Notes: a model not told the origin generated them from the sequence alone. Counted from the stretch's first letter, positions 26,559 to 34,549 are shown. The stretch is 64,000 nucleotides of DNA from an uncultured Collinsella sp. (GCA_900544205.1 UQUG01000004.1:1-64000); one strand, 5' to 3'. Program-made: numbers and translations.

Positions 26559-27188
26559 CTACAAAGCGGCCAAAATGTCGGTCAGATTATCAATAACGGC
26601 ATCGGCTCGCGATTGATCGAGGTTGACGCCCTCGTGCGGGCGCAGTGCCAGGACGCGGGCGCCGGAACGTTTGCCAGCCTCGATGCCCAAAGGCGAGTCC
26701 TCGATAACCAGGCACTCGGTAGGCTCCACACCCAGCGCCTCCATGGCACGCAGGTAGATCTCGGGGTCGGGCTTAAACGCACTGCACTCGTGACCGCTGA
26801 TGGTGTAGTCCAGCACGTCGGCGATACCGGCAATCCCCACCAGCTCGTCGATCAACTCGCGATAGGACGAGCTCGCGATGGCACACTTCACGCCGCGCTC
26901 GTGCAGTGCGCGCATCACCGGCTCCGTCTGCTCGTTGAGCAGCTCGGCATACGGAACGGGATGGTCCGGGCTATAGACCTGCTTGTACTCCACGCGCAGG
27001 CGCTCGCGCAGCTCAACATCGTCAGGTACCAGCGACTTCCAAATGGCGGGCTCGTTAGACCCCGAAAGATCGGGGATCTCGTCAAAGTGAAAGCCCTTCT
27101 CTTCCATAAACGCCACGCGACGACGGTTGTAGAACCACTCGGTATCGACCAGCACGCCGTCCATGTCAAACAGCACTGCCTTGATCAT
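26559..27188 (-). CDS. HAD-superfamily phosphatase (beta-phosphoglucomutase-like)
   Basis: The 209-aa product has all HAD motifs: DMDGVLVDTE (nucleophile and acid Asp in DxD), ASSSYRE (motif II Ser), Lys in FKPDPEIY (motif III) and IEDSPLGIEAG (motif IV). The GHECSAFKPDPEIYLRA run is typical of the sugar-phosphate phosphatase/phosphoglucomutase subfamily. The start at 27188 is chosen since GGAGGAG then lies 6 nt upstream; an ATG two codons earlier overlaps the site. It follows the PTS/deglycase operon beyond a terminator, so it may act on a sugar phosphate from that pathway, but this is only contextual. Confidence 0.92.
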   Translation of the reverse strand: MIKAVLFDMDGVLVDTEWFYNRRRVAFMEEKGFHFDEIPDLSGSNEPAIWKSLVPDDVELRERLRVEYKQVYSPDHPVPYAELLNEQTEPVMRALHERGVKCAIASSSYRELIDELVGIAGIADVLDYTISGHECSAFKPDPEIYLRAMEALGVEPTECLVIEDSPLGIEAGKRSGARVLALRPHEGVNLDQSRADAVIDNLTDILAAL

Positions 27189-27202
27189 ACGCATCTCCTC
27201 CC

Positions 27203-27247
27203 ACCTGCCAAAAAGGGACAGGTTTATTTTGGTAGGTTTTATCTGGG
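27203..27247. repeat. AACCTGCCAAAAT palindromic repeat, copy 3
   Basis: CACCTGCCAAAAA and TTTTGGTAGGTTTTATCTGGG flank AGGGACAGGTTTA. It lies directly upstream of the HAD gene, overlapping its likely 5' leader. Confidence 0.7.
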
Positions 27248-27281
27248 ATTTGCGACGCGACAGACACGCCCTCCCCAGAGC

Positions 27282-27313
27282 AAAAAAGGGGACGGGGCGC
27301 AAACCCCATCCCC
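27282..27313 (-). terminator. terminator of the PTS/deglycase 2 operon
   Basis: On the minus strand a 10-bp stem with one mismatch (GGGGATGGGG against CCCCGTCCCC) is followed by TTTTTT, 35 bp beyond the deglycase 2 stop. Confidence 0.85.
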
Positions 27314-27347
27314 TCTCAATCAACCCGTAAGGTCTACTTACTTGTGA

Positions 27348-28331
27348 TTAGTAGGAAAGCTTCCACATGTAGCGGCGCATGGTCAGCGGGTGCTGACGGG
27401 CCTCGGCGATCTGGTTGCCGTACTCGCGCATAACGGCGAGGTGCAGCAGCGGGTTGAAGTAGGTGACGACGCTCGCGGGCACGGCGTCAGCCAGGCCGTA
27501 GTCCTTGGAGTCGATCAGAGCGACCTTGGCGCCCATGCGCTCAAGGAAGGTGAGGGCGCGGGCGTCCATCGGACGGGTAGCGCCATCGGACATGAAGAAG
27601 ACGTAGGGCTTACCCTCGGTGGAAACCTCGAACGGGCCGTGGAAGTACTCGCCGGTGTTGTAGGCGGCGGCGTCGATCCACTGCATCTCGGTGAACAGGA
27701 AGGCGGCGTGAGAGTAAGCCATCTTCTCGGAGGCACCAGAGGCCATGAAGTAAATCATCTTGTCGTCCTTGAAGTCCTCAGCGAACTTCTTGGCGAGCTT
27801 CTTGCAGGACTGAGCAGCGTTCTCGCAGAGATCGAAGACGTTGGTGAGGCCGGTGATCATGTCGTCGTACTTGTCATAGCCCTCGGTCTGCTGAAGGATC
27901 TCGAGAGCAAGAGCGATGGCATAGCCGGGCTTCTCGCACTTGGCAGCGAAGTTGGCGTGGAAGCCGTGAACGATGACGTAGTCAGCGTCGACGGTCAGAG
28001 CGGAGCCAGCCTTGTTGGTGAGGGAGACGACCGGGCAGTTGTGCTTCTTGGCGGTCTTGTTGGCCTCGACGGTCTCGGGCGTGGAGCCACCGAGGGAGCA
28101 GGTGATCACGAAGGTGTGCTCGTTGACCCAGGAAGGCGTGTCGTAGTTGAACTCGTTAGCAGTGAAGATCTGAACGTTCAGCTTGTCCGTGTTGTTGGCC
28201 AGGAAGTACTTGGCGGGGTAAAGGTCGGACATGGAAGCACCGCAGCCGACGAAAGCGACGCTGTGGATCTCGTGGTTGGACAGGACGTCAGCGACGATCT
28301 GCTTAGGGAGGTTAAGGTCGATCTCGTACAT
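27348..28331 (-). CDS. SIS-domain sugar-phosphate deglycase, FrlB/GfrF-like (paralogue 2)
   Basis: The product is 327 aa, starting at ATG 28331 (AAAGGA 9 nt upstream; an ATG three codons earlier abuts the site). The first SIS half has FVGCGASMSDLYPAKYF and CSLGGSTPETVE. The second has FTEMQW and GEYFHGPFE, giving Glu215 and His231 with the 16-residue catalytic spacing. The C-terminus RRYMWKLSY is shared with paralogue 3. It lies last in the same-strand run after IIAB-IIC-IID, so it should cleave the sugar phosphate imported by this PTS. The set resembles gfrABCDE of Salmonella (glucoselysine/fructoselysine), but the substrate is inferred. Confidence 0.87.
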   Translation of the reverse strand: MYEIDLNLPKQIVADVLSNHEIHSVAFVGCGASMSDLYPAKYFLANNTDKLNVQIFTANEFNYDTPSWVNEHTFVITCSLGGSTPETVEANKTAKKHNCPVVSLTNKAGSALTVDADYVIVHGFHANFAAKCEKPGYAIALALEILQQTEGYDKYDDMITGLTNVFDLCENAAQSCKKLAKKFAEDFKDDKMIYFMASGASEKMAYSHAAFLFTEMQWIDAAAYNTGEYFHGPFEVSTEGKPYVFFMSDGATRPMDARALTFLERMGAKVALIDSKDYGLADAVPASVVTYFNPLLHLAVMREYGNQIAEARQHPLTMRRYMWKLSY

Positions 28332-28421
28332 CTGACACATTCCTTTCGATTTTTGCGGCGCCACATTGCCGGGCGCTCGCAGGGTTACCGTGGTTTGGAC
28401 CGAGTCGCCGGCCCGTTGAGG

Positions 28422-28452
28422 ATGCGACAAGGGGACTGTCCCATTGTCGCAT
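28422..28452. repeat. small intergenic hairpin (ATGCGACAA arms)
   Basis: ATGCGACAA (28422-28430) pairs perfectly with TTGTCGCAT (28444-28452). Inside the loop GGGAC can pair with GTCCC. It lies between IID and deglycase 2. Confidence 0.5.
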
Positions 28453-28465
28453 TTTGGGAATGGAA

Positions 28466-28496
28466 GCCTGCCTGGGGTATGGGATGCCAGGCAGGC
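28466..28496 (-). other. intercistronic hairpin between PTS IID and deglycase 2
   Basis: A perfect 10-bp stem GCCTGCCTGG/CCAGGCAGGC with 11-nt loop lies 35 bp after the IID stop. There is no T run on the minus strand, which suggests an mRNA-processing or 3'-stabilising hairpin that sets PTS and deglycase levels apart. Confidence 0.55.
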
Positions 28497-28530
28497 CCCC
28501 GGGGGAAAGCGGTTAGACGCTTGGTCGCGA

Positions 28531-29364
28531 CTAGGCCAGGATGCCGGCCGCGGAGAGGGCGATGCCGCCCACGATGGCGATCACGAGAAGCCAACCGGTG
28601 TTGACGTTCTTCTTGATGAGCCAGTACATAAGGCCGGTGAGGCCAAGGGAGATCATCTGGGGCATCATGCCGTCCAGGATGTCCTGGATAACGACGGTGC
28701 CCTCAGCGAACTGCAGCGGGGTGGTGGCGCCGATCAGCGTAGCGATCATGCCACCCACGGACATAAGACCCACAATGCCGCAGACATACATGAGCTTCTC
28801 CATGAGGTCGCCGCCCTGAAGCTTGCTCAGGTACTCGTGGCCGCCCTGATAGCCCATCTTGGCTGCGAACCAAGTGATCAGCACGGAGGGGACGATGGAG
28901 ATGAGCATGGCCAGGATCGGGCCCATGATGGAGCCCTGCTGAGCCAGCTGAACGCCAAGGCCAAAGGCGATAACGCGGATGGTGCCCTGGAAGAAGGAGT
29001 CACCGATGCCGGAAAGCGGACCCATGAGGGAGGTCTTGACCGCGTTGATCGAATCGGGATCGAAGTTCTCGGGATCCTTGGCGTACTCCTCCTCCATGGA
29101 GGCGGAGAGGCCCAGGATGAAAGCGCTCGTCTGCGGGGTGCAGTTGTAGAACGCCATGTGACGGTGGTAAGCCTCTTTCTTGGCAGCGAGCTGCTTGGGG
29201 TCGGACTCATCCGGATAGAGGCGGTCGAGCGTGGGGACCATGCCGTAGAGGAAGCCCATGTTCATCTGACGCTCGTAGTTCCAAGAGGCCTGGATGGCCC
29301 AGGAGCGCCAGAAGAACTGGCTGACCTTCTTGTTCAGGGACACGTCCTTGGTTGCGGTTGCCAT
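28531..29364 (-). CDS. PTS mannose-family transporter subunit IID
   Basis: The 277-aa product is the IID membrane component that with IIC forms the mannose-family sugar channel. It shows the family N-terminus (FWRSWAIQASWNYERQMNMGFLY), the FYNCTPQTSAFILGLSASMEEE segment, the SLMGPLSGIGDSFFQGTIR signature, and a hydrophobic C-terminus. The start at 29364 has GGAGGA 8 nt upstream; the frame is open further up but overlaps IIC. The 13-bp gap from IIC shows co-transcription. Confidence 0.96.
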   Translation of the reverse strand: MATATKDVSLNKKVSQFFWRSWAIQASWNYERQMNMGFLYGMVPTLDRLYPDESDPKQLAAKKEAYHRHMAFYNCTPQTSAFILGLSASMEEEYAKDPENFDPDSINAVKTSLMGPLSGIGDSFFQGTIRVIAFGLGVQLAQQGSIMGPILAMLISIVPSVLITWFAAKMGYQGGHEYLSKLQGGDLMEKLMYVCGIVGLMSVGGMIATLIGATTPLQFAEGTVVIQDILDGMMPQMISLGLTGLMYWLIKKNVNTGWLLVIAIVGGIALSAAGILA

Positions 29365-29377
29365 AGTGTGTTCCTCC

Positions 29378-30172
29378 TTAGTCTTCGTCGTCTTCAAGCG
29401 GATCGTAGTCGGAATCGACACCGGCGGCTGCATGGGAACCGTTGAACTTGAAGCCCATGAAGACGACAGCCAGGCACACACCGATCAGAGCGACCGCGAT
29501 GACGGACAGGTTGAGGTAAGCGGCGAGCAGGAAACCGATGAACAGGAACGGAGTCATACCCTTCTTGATCATCATGGTGAGCAGCAGAGCCAAGCCGTAG
29601 GCGGTCATGATCTTGGTCGAAACGTTAAGACCAGTGGACAGCCACTCGGGAACCATGTTGACGATGGCCTGAACCAGGTCGGTGCCAACAAAGACGGCGA
29701 GGAAGATCGGCAGGAAGTACATGATGGCGTACAGACCGGAGCCGGCGCAGATGTGCATACGGTAGGCGGTCTTGAAGTTACCGTTATCGATCGCGTTATC
29801 TGCCACATGGGTGAGGGCGGCGATGATGGAACGGAACACGATGCCGAGGAGCTGACCCAGGACGGCGACCGGGATGGCGATCGTCATGGCGGTCTCGGCG
29901 GAAGCATCGGTCAGGCACGCAAAGGCAGCGGCCACGATGCCGCCCAGGACCATATCGGGCGGAACGGCGGCGCCGACCTGCACCAGGCCCATGGACACGA
30001 GCTCGACGGCGGCACCGACGGCAAGGCCGGTGGGCACATCGCCCAGCAGCAGACCGACGAGCGTAGCGCCAACGAGGGGCTGCTCGAAGTTAAGACGACC
30101 GAGCAGGCGGGAGTCCCACATGCAGAACACGCCGACGAGGCCGACGAGCACCGCACTGATGAACGTATTCAT
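29378..30172 (-). CDS. PTS mannose-family transporter subunit IIC
   Basis: The 264-aa product is the polytopic IIC subunit. Family features include the LGRLNFEQPLVGATLVGLLLGD segment followed by AVGAAVELVSMGLVQVGAAVPPD, and several later membrane helices. The C-terminus is a short acidic cytoplasmic tail (DSDYDPLEDDED). AAGGAG precedes the ATG. It lies between IIAB (36-bp gap) and IID (13-bp gap) in one operon. With IID it should import and, together with IIAB, phosphorylate its sugar; the substrate class is suggested only by the linked deglycase genes. Confidence 0.96.
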   Translation of the reverse strand: MNTFISAVLVGLVGVFCMWDSRLLGRLNFEQPLVGATLVGLLLGDVPTGLAVGAAVELVSMGLVQVGAAVPPDMVLGGIVAAAFACLTDASAETAMTIAIPVAVLGQLLGIVFRSIIAALTHVADNAIDNGNFKTAYRMHICAGSGLYAIMYFLPIFLAVFVGTDLVQAIVNMVPEWLSTGLNVSTKIMTAYGLALLLTMMIKKGMTPFLFIGFLLAAYLNLSVIAVALIGVCLAVVFMGFKFNGSHAAAGVDSDYDPLEDDED

Positions 30173-30208
30173 ACCCTTCTCCTTTCAGTCAGGCAAAAGC
30201 CTGGTTGA

Positions 30209-31132
30209 TTACAGCTTGGCGTCGATGTCGACGCTCTGATACGTAGGGGTCTGCTGGACATAGAGCTTAATGCCCATGTCGAGCAGCTGGTTGACGTCGG
30301 CCTTCTGGGTGGCGTCGAGGAAGACGGAGCTGTCCTTGCCGCCGACCTGATCGGCACCGTCGTGGTTGGCGGTGGCGCCCAGGTTGATGGCGTCGAGCTT
30401 GTAGCCCTGGCAGAACTGCAGCATCTCGGCCGTGTTGCCAAAGACGAACATGACGCGCTCGCCGAGGGTGTTGAGCTTGTCCATCTTGGCGAGAGCACGC
30501 TCGACGGTGAAGACGTTCAGACGCACGCCCTGGGGCTTGGCCAGCTTAAGAGCGCCCTTCTTGATGTCATCGTTGGCGGCAGCGTTGTCGACGACGATGA
30601 TGCGCTCGGCCTGGACCTTGGTGGTCCAGGTAAAGACGACCTGGCCGTGCAGCAGACGGTAGTCAAGACGTGCGAGGACGATCTTGGCGGGACCGGAGCT
30701 GTGACGGGACGCCTTGGCCTTCTTGGCGGGAGCCGCGGCGGGCTGGGCCGGTGCGTTGGGGTTGGTCAGACCGTTGCGGGCCTCGTTGATGAGGGCCGCG
30801 AGCTCGGCGCCCTCGACGGGGACGGGGCTCATAGCGAGCGTGAGCGCCAGCGGGATGTTGAAACCGCTGACAACCGTGAACTTCGTGCCGTTCTTGGAAA
30901 GCTCGACCATGCTGTTGTTGACCGAGCTGCCGAGCATATCGGTCAGCACATAGACGGTGTCGTCCGCGTTGAACGTGGCGATCATGGCGTCCACCTTATT
31001 GGTGATGGGCTCCTTGTCGTCACGAGCAAGCGACACGACGTGGACGTTCGACACGTCGCCGAGAACCATCTCGAGCGTGTCTTTGGCGCCTGCGGCCAGG
31101 CCGCCATGAGATGCGAGAATGATCTGATTCAT
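30209..31132 (-). CDS. PTS mannose-family fused IIA-IIB protein
   Basis: The 307-aa cytoplasmic phosphotransfer protein fuses IIA (residues 1-122) and IIB (about 148-307) through an Ala/Pro/Lys-rich linker, the ManX arrangement. The phospho-acceptor residues are His9 (LASHGGLA) in IIA and His162 (RLDYRLLHGQV) in IIB. It heads the operon and has a strong AAGGAGGAGG site. Upstream is a TATAAT -10 box overlapped by the ACGT-N5-ACGT motif that also precedes the repressor gene at 24259, suggesting repression when substrate is absent. Confidence 0.96.
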   Translation of the reverse strand: MNQIILASHGGLAAGAKDTLEMVLGDVSNVHVVSLARDDKEPITNKVDAMIATFNADDTVYVLTDMLGSSVNNSMVELSKNGTKFTVVSGFNIPLALTLAMSPVPVEGAELAALINEARNGLTNPNAPAQPAAAPAKKAKASRHSSGPAKIVLARLDYRLLHGQVVFTWTTKVQAERIIVVDNAAANDDIKKGALKLAKPQGVRLNVFTVERALAKMDKLNTLGERVMFVFGNTAEMLQFCQGYKLDAINLGATANHDGADQVGGKDSSVFLDATQKADVNQLLDMGIKLYVQQTPTYQSVDIDAKL

Positions 31133-31158
31133 CTTGCCTCCTCCTTTTCGTTATGGTC

Positions 31159-31178
31159 ATTATAACGTCTTATACGTT
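31159..31178 (-). promoter_or_regulatory. PTS operon promoter with overlapping ACGT-N5-ACGT operator candidate
   Basis: The -10 TATAAT reads on the minus strand at 31164-31159. ACGTCTTATACGT (31165-31177) lies immediately upstream, in the -10/-35 spacer, and extends to the palindrome AACGT-N5-ACGTT. The -35 box is poor. A repressor bound there would block RNA polymerase. Confidence 0.6.
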
Positions 31179-31314
31179 GCGGATATTGCTAATTAGTATA
31201 AAGACCGTTCGCGGATGAAAATCGACCGTTGACGGGTTTAACGTACTTGAAACGTTGGGGCTGGGTTGGCCGGCGCTGACTGGATAACCCCAGATCAGAC
31301 GCCTCGCCAATCCC

Positions 31315-32397
31315 CTATCGCACAAAGTACCAGGGGCTTTCCTGCACGGTGGGCTCCAGCGCGATGCCGGTGCGCTCGCGGAACAGATCCATGTCCTGCG
31401 ATTTCTCCGTCCACCACGCGTTGGGCTTAAAGGTCATGCTCTCAACGATATGGCCGACAAAGGCACTGTTGCGCAGCTTGGAGAAATCGGTGTTCATGAT
31501 CAGGATGGACGCGAGCACCAGCACGATGCCCAGGACCTTGATCGCGCCGGCGGGCTCGGCATAGACACCAATGCCCACCAGTACGGTGACGACCGTCTCG
31601 AAAGACATTACGACGGGAACTTTCGATGTCTCGAGCCCCATGGACAGACCCTGCATATATAAGATGTAGGCCACGGCTGTGGGGATGAGTCCAAAGCCAA
31701 GGAACAACAGCAGCAGCTGTGGCGACATTGCCGCGGCGACATCCGGCCACGGAGCCGCGATAGCTGCCATAACCACACCGCCAAAAACAAAGCCCCAAAA
31801 CGTGACAGCCAGCGGGTGGACCGTCTTGGTTGCTATCCGGCTAAACACCGCGAGCGACGCACCGCAAAAGCCTGCAATCACGCCCGACGTGACGCCCCAA
31901 ACCGAAAAATGAAAACCGGAAAGGTCGCCATTGGTCACTGCAAGCACGCAGCCAACGATGTTAAAGACAATGGCAACGAGTTTGTTGGGGGTCACGTCCT
32001 CGCGATAAAGCACGCGGCCGAGCATGACGCCAAACACCGGCGAGGTGTAGAGCAGCACCGAGGCCGTGGACATGCCGACCTCGCCCATGCACTCGTAATA
32101 GCAGGTGTTGGCGACGGCCAAGCCGACGATACCGACAAGTGCGCAGGGGACGAGCTCTTTGGGGCTTGCCTTGAATAGCGCCAGGGGACCCTGAGCCACG
32201 GTAGACCCCTCACCCGGACGGCAGCCCATAAACATCAGGACCGGCGCCAAGACAAGCGCTCCGACCAACAAGCGAAAGGCAGCCATGCTCTGGGACGAAA
32301 CGCCCATGGCCGCAATGCCGTTTACAAAGATTCCGATGCTGCCCCACATAAGCGCGGCGATCAGCACCAGCACATAGCCCAGATTGCTTTTCTTCAA
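31315..32397 (-). CDS. EamA/DMT-family transporter with C-terminal extension
   Basis: The product has about ten membrane segments in two EamA repeats (LVLIAALMWGSIGIFVNGIA and later ITSGVIAGFCGASLAVFS-like regions), then a soluble tail of about 50 residues (KPNAWWTEKSQDMDLFRERT) unusual for the family. The start is assigned to TTG at 32397 since GAGGAGG lies 6 nt upstream; a GTG twelve codons earlier has no site. That gives 360 aa. It lies between the PTS operon and deglycase 3, and its upstream region holds a variant of the putative operator (32437), so it may export or import a product of the same pathway. Confidence 0.85.
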   Translation of the reverse strand: MKKSNLGYVLVLIAALMWGSIGIFVNGIAAMGVSSQSMAAFRLLVGALVLAPVLMFMGCRPGEGSTVAQGPLALFKASPKELVPCALVGIVGLAVANTCYYECMGEVGMSTASVLLYTSPVFGVMLGRVLYREDVTPNKLVAIVFNIVGCVLAVTNGDLSGFHFSVWGVTSGVIAGFCGASLAVFSRIATKTVHPLAVTFWGFVFGGVVMAAIAAPWPDVAAAMSPQLLLLFLGFGLIPTAVAYILYMQGLSMGLETSKVPVVMSFETVVTVLVGIGVYAEPAGAIKVLGIVLVLASILIMNTDFSKLRNSAFVGHIVESMTFKPNAWWTEKSQDMDLFRERTGIALEPTVQESPWYFVR

Positions 32398-32436
32398 CGC
32401 AGCCTCCTCGGTATTGTTTCCAATATGTTTCACACT

Positions 32437-32449
32437 ACGTTATAGTCGT
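32437..32449 (-). promoter_or_regulatory. ACGT-N5-TCGT variant of the operator motif before the EamA gene
   Basis: ACGTTATAGTCGT differs by one arm base from the sites at 25016 and 31165 and lies 40 bp upstream of the TTG start. Confidence 0.5.
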
Positions 32450-32527
32450 TATATACATTTTTCAAGACACAAATCGGTGAGCGGAAAAGTGATCCGTTTT
32501 CCTCCGCCCCCAGCGGATTACTGGGCG

Positions 32528-32592
32528 GTTGCGGTGAAATAGTTCCTAAATAGAGGCTTCAAGCCCCCAAGCAAGAACTATTCCACCGCAAC
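32528..32592 (-). terminator. long hairpin after deglycase 3
   Basis: GTTGCGGTGAAATAGTTC (32528-32545) pairs with 32575-32592 at 17 of 18 positions around a 29-nt loop. It lies 37 bp beyond the deglycase 3 stop. No strong T run is seen, so it could also be a dispersed repeat. Confidence 0.5.
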
Positions 32593-32628
32593 TTATGAGG
32601 ACATCGAGCTGTTAGGCCGCTCTATCCC

Positions 32629-33621
32629 CTAGTAGTCCAGCTTCCACATGTAGCGGCGCGTCATGTAGTCCTTGTGGGTGACGGCAGAGAGCGCGCGCAT
32701 ATACACGTTGTTGAGGATCGGGGCAAAGATCAGGTGGTTGAAGTACTCGCTCACGCTGTCCTTGATGTCGTTGAGGCCGAGCTCCTTGGCGTCGAGCTGA
32801 TAGACGCGCTCGCCACCGTACTGGTTGACGAAGCGGATGCCGCGCTCGTCGTTGCAGCGGCTGCGGCCGACGCTGATGAGCTGGAACAGCGAGGTGCGCT
32901 TGTCCAGAATCTCGAAGGGGCCGTGGAAGAAGTCGCAGGTGTTGATGGTGCAGGAGTCGATCTGCAGCATCTCCTGCACGTTGCAGATGCTAAAGACGTA
33001 GGCGGCACCAAAGAGCGGGCCCTGGGCCATGACGTTGATGCAGGGCTTGTCGGCGTTCTGCTCGGCCCACTTGGCAGCGAGCGGACGGGTGTACTCGACG
33101 GCCTTGCGATAGATGGGGTCGACCAAGTCGAACGCGGCCATAGCGGTCTCGTACTCGGCATAGCCCTCGGTCTGCTGCGTAAGCTCCATGGCGATCATGG
33201 TCACGACGGCGGAGTTGGTACGGCCCATGCAAGACTCGTCGACGGCCAGGCTGTCATACTGAATCTTGTAGTCGCAGACCTCGGTGAGGCCGGACTCATC
33301 GACATAGATGGCGATGGTGCTGGCGCCGTGGTCCTTGGCGACCTGGGCGGCGACGATGGTCTCCTTGGTGCCGCGCATGGACACGACGACGGCCAGGGTG
33401 TTCTCGTTGACATAGGCGGGCGTGGCGTGCACGAACTCATTGCTGGTGTAGCTGGAGCTCACGACCTGCGTGGCCTCGTGCTCCATAAAGTACTGGGCAG
33501 GATAGTTGCCGCCGTTGGATCCGCCGGCGCCAATCCACACGACGCGCTTGATGCCGCCCTTGTCTGCCTTGTCGGCCAAAACCTGGGAGACGACGTCCTT
33601 AACCTGTTCCTGAGTAGTCAT
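32629..33621 (-). CDS. SIS-domain sugar-phosphate deglycase, FrlB/GfrF-like (paralogue 3)
   Basis: The 330-aa product shows the same tandem SIS plan: IGAGGSNGGNYPAQYF and SMRGTKETIV in the first half, NVQEMLQIDS and CDFFHGPFE in the second, with Glu217 and His233 again 16 residues apart. The usual GEYFHGPFE is changed to CDFFHGPFE and EMQW to EMLQ, hinting at a different substrate. It ends RRYMWKLDY. It is divergent from the UTRA repressor at 33827, with paired ATACAnGTT repeats near both gene starts, forming a self-contained regulator/enzyme module. Confidence 0.87.
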   Translation of the reverse strand: MTTQEQVKDVVSQVLADKADKGGIKRVVWIGAGGSNGGNYPAQYFMEHEATQVVSSSYTSNEFVHATPAYVNENTLAVVVSMRGTKETIVAAQVAKDHGASTIAIYVDESGLTEVCDYKIQYDSLAVDESCMGRTNSAVVTMIAMELTQQTEGYAEYETAMAAFDLVDPIYRKAVEYTRPLAAKWAEQNADKPCINVMAQGPLFGAAYVFSICNVQEMLQIDSCTINTCDFFHGPFEILDKRTSLFQLISVGRSRCNDERGIRFVNQYGGERVYQLDAKELGLNDIKDSVSEYFNHLIFAPILNNVYMRALSAVTHKDYMTRRYMWKLDY

Positions 33622-33661
33622 CGTGCATCAGCCTTTCTTCTCGTTTGATGCTCTCGATGGC

Positions 33662-33681
33662 ATACAAGTTACATACATGTT
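33662..33681. promoter_or_regulatory. paired ATACAnGTT repeats near deglycase 3
   Basis: ATACAAGTT (33662) and ATACATGTT (33673) are direct repeats 11 bp apart. An equal pair lies at 33801/33812. They are candidate operators of the divergent repressor. Confidence 0.55.
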
Positions 33682-33800
33682 TTGGTTATGTCGACTAGTT
33701 GTATGCTATATTTGTCTTAAAAAACTTGCTGATACGGTTTTCGATAACTTGATACCAGCGGTTTTGTTGTTGTATTGAATACATGCTTGATTAGATACGC

Positions 33801-33820
33801 ATACAGGTTAGATACAGGTT
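33801..33820. promoter_or_regulatory. paired ATACAnGTT repeats at the GntR paralogue 3 start
   Basis: ATACAGGTT occurs at 33801 and again at 33812, an 11-bp period, ending 6 bp before the repressor ATG. Binding there would block its own expression. Confidence 0.55.
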
Positions 33821-33826
33821 GATCGC

Positions 33827-34549
33827 ATGAACGCTTCATCTAAAAAGAGACTGACCCAATACGAGCGCTTGGCGGGCATGCTGCGCGACCGCATCGCCTC
33901 CGGCACCTACGCGCGCGGAGACAAGCTGCCGTCCGAGATGGAACTCATGGACGAATCGGGGCTGTCGCGCAGCACCGTACGCCACGCCCTTAAGGTGCTC
34001 GTTGACGAGGGCCTGGTGCGCACCGAGCGCGGGCGTGGCGCCTTTGTGGCCGACACGCCGGCACTCCACGAGAACAACCTGGTGTTTTCGAGCTACACGA
34101 CACAGGTCCAGGGTCAGGGTATGAAGCCCACCACGCGCACGGTGGACTCGGGCTTTGCCAAGGCCGCGGGCAATGCGGCCAAGTTCTTCGATGTCGCCGT
34201 GGGCAGCAAGCTCGTCAAACTTGTCCGCCTGCGTTATCTGGACGATGCGCCGCTGTGCCTGGAGACCACCTATCTACCACCGAGCTTTGAAGCACTCATC
34301 GATCGCGATATCAACGGTTCGCTCTACGCCACGCTGCGCCAGGAATTCCATCGCGCGCCGGCACAGGGACATAAGACCTTTGAGGTGTGCTATGCCTCGC
34401 AAAACGAGGCGTTTTTGCTCAACGTTGGGCGCGGGCAGGCGCTGATCCTGATCACCGACTACGTGTACGACACCGACGGCCGACCGCTCCATGTCTCCAA
34501 GCGCATCCAGCGCACCGACCGTGCCAAATACACCGAGCCCATCGGCTAA
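33827..34549 (+). CDS. GntR/HutC-family (UTRA) transcriptional repressor, paralogue 3
   Basis: The 240-aa product has a winged helix at residues 10-75 (LTQYERLAGMLRDRIASGTY, LPSEMELMDESGLSRSTVRH) and a UTRA domain ending LHVSKRIQRTDRAKY. It is divergent from deglycase 3 across 205 bp containing two pairs of 11-bp-spaced repeats, so it most likely regulates that gene and itself. The ribosome site is weak (AGG, 8 nt). It is more distant in sequence from paralogues 1 and 2 than those are from each other. The stop codon overlaps the start of palindromic repeat copy 4. Confidence 0.92.
   Translation: MNASSKKRLTQYERLAGMLRDRIASGTYARGDKLPSEMELMDESGLSRSTVRHALKVLVDEGLVRTERGRGAFVADTPALHENNLVFSSYTTQVQGQGMKPTTRTVDSGFAKAAGNAAKFFDVAVGSKLVKLVRLRYLDDAPLCLETTYLPPSFEALIDRDINGSLYATLRQEFHRAPAQGHKTFEVCYASQNEAFLLNVGRGQALILITDYVYDTDGRPLHVSKRIQRTDRAKYTEPIG

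Noticed and set aside
27390..28604. 404-codon plus-strand frame opposite deglycase 2
   Set aside because: It is a codon-bias shadow of the SIS gene with no start signal.
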